A stretch of 64,000 nucleotides of DNA from Xanthomonas euroxanthea (GTDB lineage Bacteria; Pseudomonadota; Gammaproteobacteria; Xanthomonadales; Xanthomonadaceae): assembly GCF_900476395.1 (NCBI RefSeq), contig NZ_UIHB01000010.1, positions 229,604 to 293,603 of the forward strand, in the 5' to 3' direction. Under the pieces are notes generated by a model that was not told the origin of the DNA, made no database searches, and saw only the letters and a program-made list of their open reading frames with translations. Positions within the stretch are counted from its first letter, which is position 1. The number at the start of each line of letters is the position of its first letter. Positions 62,326 to 64,000 of the stretch are shown one piece after another. Both the position numbers and the translations under genes were made by a program.

Positions 62326-62871
62326 ATGAGTGAGTTCTTCATCGGCCAGATCATGTTGACCGGTTTCGCATTCGCGCCGAAGTATTTTGCGCAGTGCAAC
62401 GGGCAATTGCTGCCAGTCAATCAGAACCAGGCCCTGTTCAGTCTGCTCGGCACGCGCTTCGGCGGCGATGGCAGGACCACGTTCGGCTTGCCGGACATGC
62501 GTGGGCGCACCCCGATGGGCTATGGGCCGTCGGCGGACCCGAACTGGCAGCCGCCTGCCGCTCCCATGGGCCAGGCGGCAGGCGCGGAGACGGTGACGCT
62601 GGTGGCAGACAACCTGCCCCCGCACAGCCACCTGATGGATTGCAGTAGCGCCAACGGCGACAACCGCACACCGACAGGCCGTCTGTTCGCGAACAACAAC
62701 GTCGCCTCCGGGACTGCGCACGCCTTGTACGCCGCGCCTGGCGCGATGGTGCCGCTGTCCCAGTCCACGATCGCCAACAGCGGCGGCAGCCAGGCGCATC
62801 CGAACCTGCAGCCCTATACCGCGATCAATTTCTGCATCGCGCTGTCCGGCATCTTCCCTTCGCGCAGCTAG
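62326..62871 (+). CDS. Tail-collar-domain protein, MdpB-like (1 of 3)
   Basis: A 181-residue protein with the microcystin-dependent/phage tail-collar pattern: IGQIMLTGFAFAPKYFAQCN, then GQLLPVNQNQALFSLLGTRF and GGDGRTTFGLPDMRGRTPMG near the N-terminus. The C-terminus ends PYTAINFCIALSGIFPSR. The tail-collar fold is found in phage tails and in bacterial surface proteins. No other phage structural genes are adjacent, and two homologues follow, so this is a bacterial MdpB-type cluster rather than a prophage. Function is unproven. Confidence 0.85.
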   Translation: MSEFFIGQIMLTGFAFAPKYFAQCNGQLLPVNQNQALFSLLGTRFGGDGRTTFGLPDMRGRTPMGYGPSADPNWQPPAAPMGQAAGAETVTLVADNLPPHSHLMDCSSANGDNRTPTGRLFANNNVASGTAHALYAAPGAMVPLSQSTIANSGGSQAHPNLQPYTAINFCIALSGIFPSRS

Positions 62872-62942
62872 GCGCCTCCGTATCCGGGGGCGCCGGCGTA
62901 CGCAGCCTTGCGTACGACGCCCCATCGACCAGGAAGAATTTC

Positions 62943-63470
62943 ATGGGTACTCCCTTCATCGGCGAAATCCGCATGTTCGGTTTTGGCCGCACTCCCCAGG
63001 GTTGGCAGGCGTGCGACGGCTCGTTGCTGCAGATTTCCGAATACGAACCGTTGTACGTCCTGCTCGGCACTGTCTACGGTGGCAATGGCACCAGCACGTT
63101 CGGCGTGCCGGATCTGCGCGGCCGCCTGCCGATCCACCAGGGCCAGGGACCGGGCCTGAGCAACTACGTGCTCGCCCAGCACGCCGGCACCGAGACGGTG
63201 ACGTTGACGGACCTGCAGATGCCGGCGCACACGCATACCGCTCAGGCCACCACCACCGCAGCGACGGCGACCGCACCGGCGGGGTTATTGCCGGCGGCGG
63301 TCAACGGCAGCACGTTCTACGTGAGCGATGCAACCGGTGGCACCACCTTGGCGATGTCCACGCAGAGCACCTCGTTCGCCGGCGGCAACCAGCCGCACGA
63401 CAACCTCATGCCGACACTGACGGTGCAGTACTGCATCGCCACCACGGGCATCTTTCCGCAGCAAGCCTGA
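62943..63470 (+). CDS. Tail-collar-domain protein, MdpB-like (2 of 3)
   Basis: A 175-residue homologue of its neighbour: FIGEIRMFGFGRTPQGWQAC, then LLGTVYGGNGTSTFGVPDLR, and the C-terminal MPTLTVQYCIATTGIFPQQ. It is 71 bases after the first copy and on the same strand, so the three probably form an operon. The central part is rich in Thr/Ala and differs most between copies, as expected for the variable tip of the collar fold. Confidence 0.85.
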   Translation: MGTPFIGEIRMFGFGRTPQGWQACDGSLLQISEYEPLYVLLGTVYGGNGTSTFGVPDLRGRLPIHQGQGPGLSNYVLAQHAGTETVTLTDLQMPAHTHTAQATTTAATATAPAGLLPAAVNGSTFYVSDATGGTTLAMSTQSTSFAGGNQPHDNLMPTLTVQYCIATTGIFPQQA

Positions 63471-63527
63471 TCCCCGCGCCGCGGCGGCAGGCCGCGGTAT
63501 GCATCCGCTTCATCGGAGACTCTGTTC

Positions 63528-64000
63528 ATGACCGAACCCTATATCGGCGAAATCCAGCTGTTCGGCTTCGACTACAACCCCTACGGCTGGGCGTTCTGCA
63601 ATGGCGCCACACTGCCGATCGCGCAGAACACCACGCTGTACTCCCTGCTCGGCGTGGCCTATGGCGGCAACGGTAACAGCACCTTCCAGTTACCGAACTT
63701 TTCCGCACGCGCCGGTTGCCAGCAGGGCGCGGGGCCGGGCCTGACCCCGCACTCGCTGGGTAGCAACTTCGGCTCCGCGTCGGAAAGCCTGCTCAGCACG
63801 CAGATCCCGATGCACCAGCATGGCGTCAACATACTCTCGCAGCCGGACATGACCAAGAAGACGGGCACGCCAGCCAACGGTGTGGCGCTGTCGTCGCTGA
63901 ACGTCAACACCGAGCGCCCGTTCCTGGCGGTCGCGCCGGACAAGCAATTCTCCCCGACCATGCTGTTGCCTACCGGCAGCGGACAGGCGCACGAGAACCG
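63528..64000 (+). CDS. Tail-collar-domain protein, MdpB-like (3 of 3, cut by window edge)
   Basis: The ATG at 63528 starts TEPYIGEIQLFGFDYNPYGW, then TLPIAQNTTLYSLLGVAYGG and GNSTFQLPNFSARAGCQQGA, the same collar pattern as its two neighbours. The frame stays open to the end of the window; by comparison only about 20-25 C-terminal residues are missing. It is 57 bases after the second copy. Confidence 0.85.
   Translation, partial: MTEPYIGEIQLFGFDYNPYGWAFCNGATLPIAQNTTLYSLLGVAYGGNGNSTFQLPNFSARAGCQQGAGPGLTPHSLGSNFGSASESLLSTQIPMHQHGVNILSQPDMTKKTGTPANGVALSSLNVNTERPFLAVAPDKQFSPTMLLPTGSGQAHEN

Noticed and set aside
62326-64000. Prophage tail region
   Set aside because: Only collar-domain genes are present, next to a bacterial adhesin; no capsid, terminase, portal, baseplate or lysis genes were seen.

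Overview
The window is a high-GC proteobacterial chromosome segment that reads as Xanthomonas or a close Xanthomonadaceae relative. The case rests on two effector genes with a C-terminal domain resembling XVIPCD (the signal for the Xanthomonadales bacteria-killing type IV secretion system), each behind a lipoprotein gene, on abundant dispersed palindromic repeats of the kind common in Xanthomonas, and on the overall gene content. This is inference from family knowledge; no database search was run. No rRNA, tRNA, CRISPR array or complete insertion sequence was recognised.

Layout. 0-8 kb: an MFS exporter; a lytic transglycosylase open in frame into a hexose-6-phosphate mutarotase whose 3' end is followed by two extra tandem copies; a SEC-C protein; a TauE/SafE permease; a TonB-dependent siderophore receptor with a Fur-box-like site. 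8.2-15.4 kb: folE followed by a JetA/JetB/JetC (MksF/E/B) condensin-like operon with no adjacent JetD/MksG nuclease and a long basic, histone-H1-like tail on the SMC-like subunit. 15.5-21 kb: a MarR regulator and a translationally coupled DUF1656-HlyD-outer membrane factor-FUSC efflux operon. 21-26.5 kb: an MHS permease, a divergent LysR/SDR pair, a cardiolipin synthase and a DUF1453-like membrane protein.

26.7-45 kb is an accessory, island-like stretch. It holds a ParD/ParE-type module whose toxin is open in frame into a proline-rich membrane protein, a FitAB (VapBC-type) module with a perfect inverted-repeat operator, two putative X-Tfi/X-Tfe immunity-effector pairs (30.2-31.6 and 36.9-39.1 kb), a divergent XRE/DUF6124-like pair around a near-perfect operator, a membrane-anchored Mrr-like endonuclease, an unusually AT-rich HNH-like gene, an orphan HigA and a RhuM protein. 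Ordinary genes (a secreted esterase, an RluA-family pseudouridine synthase, small lipoproteins) lie between them. The theme is inter-bacterial competition and toxin-antitoxin or anti-DNA functions.

45-55.3 kb is recC-recB-recD. RecB and RecD are each about 170 residues longer than the E. coli proteins, and most of the excess coincides with in-frame palindromic or tandem repeat insertions. 55.6-64 kb: a roughly 2130-residue autotransporter adhesin (Calx-beta repeats, eleven alternating Ig-like repeats, a beta-barrel) is divergent from three consecutive tail-collar (MdpB-like) genes, the last cut by the window edge.

The observations most worth follow-up are the two effector-immunity pairs, repeat invasion of recB and recD (and of the jetB-jetC and recB-recD gaps), the JetD-less operon with the basic tail, the ParE-membrane protein fusion, and the triplicated mutarotase gene end.
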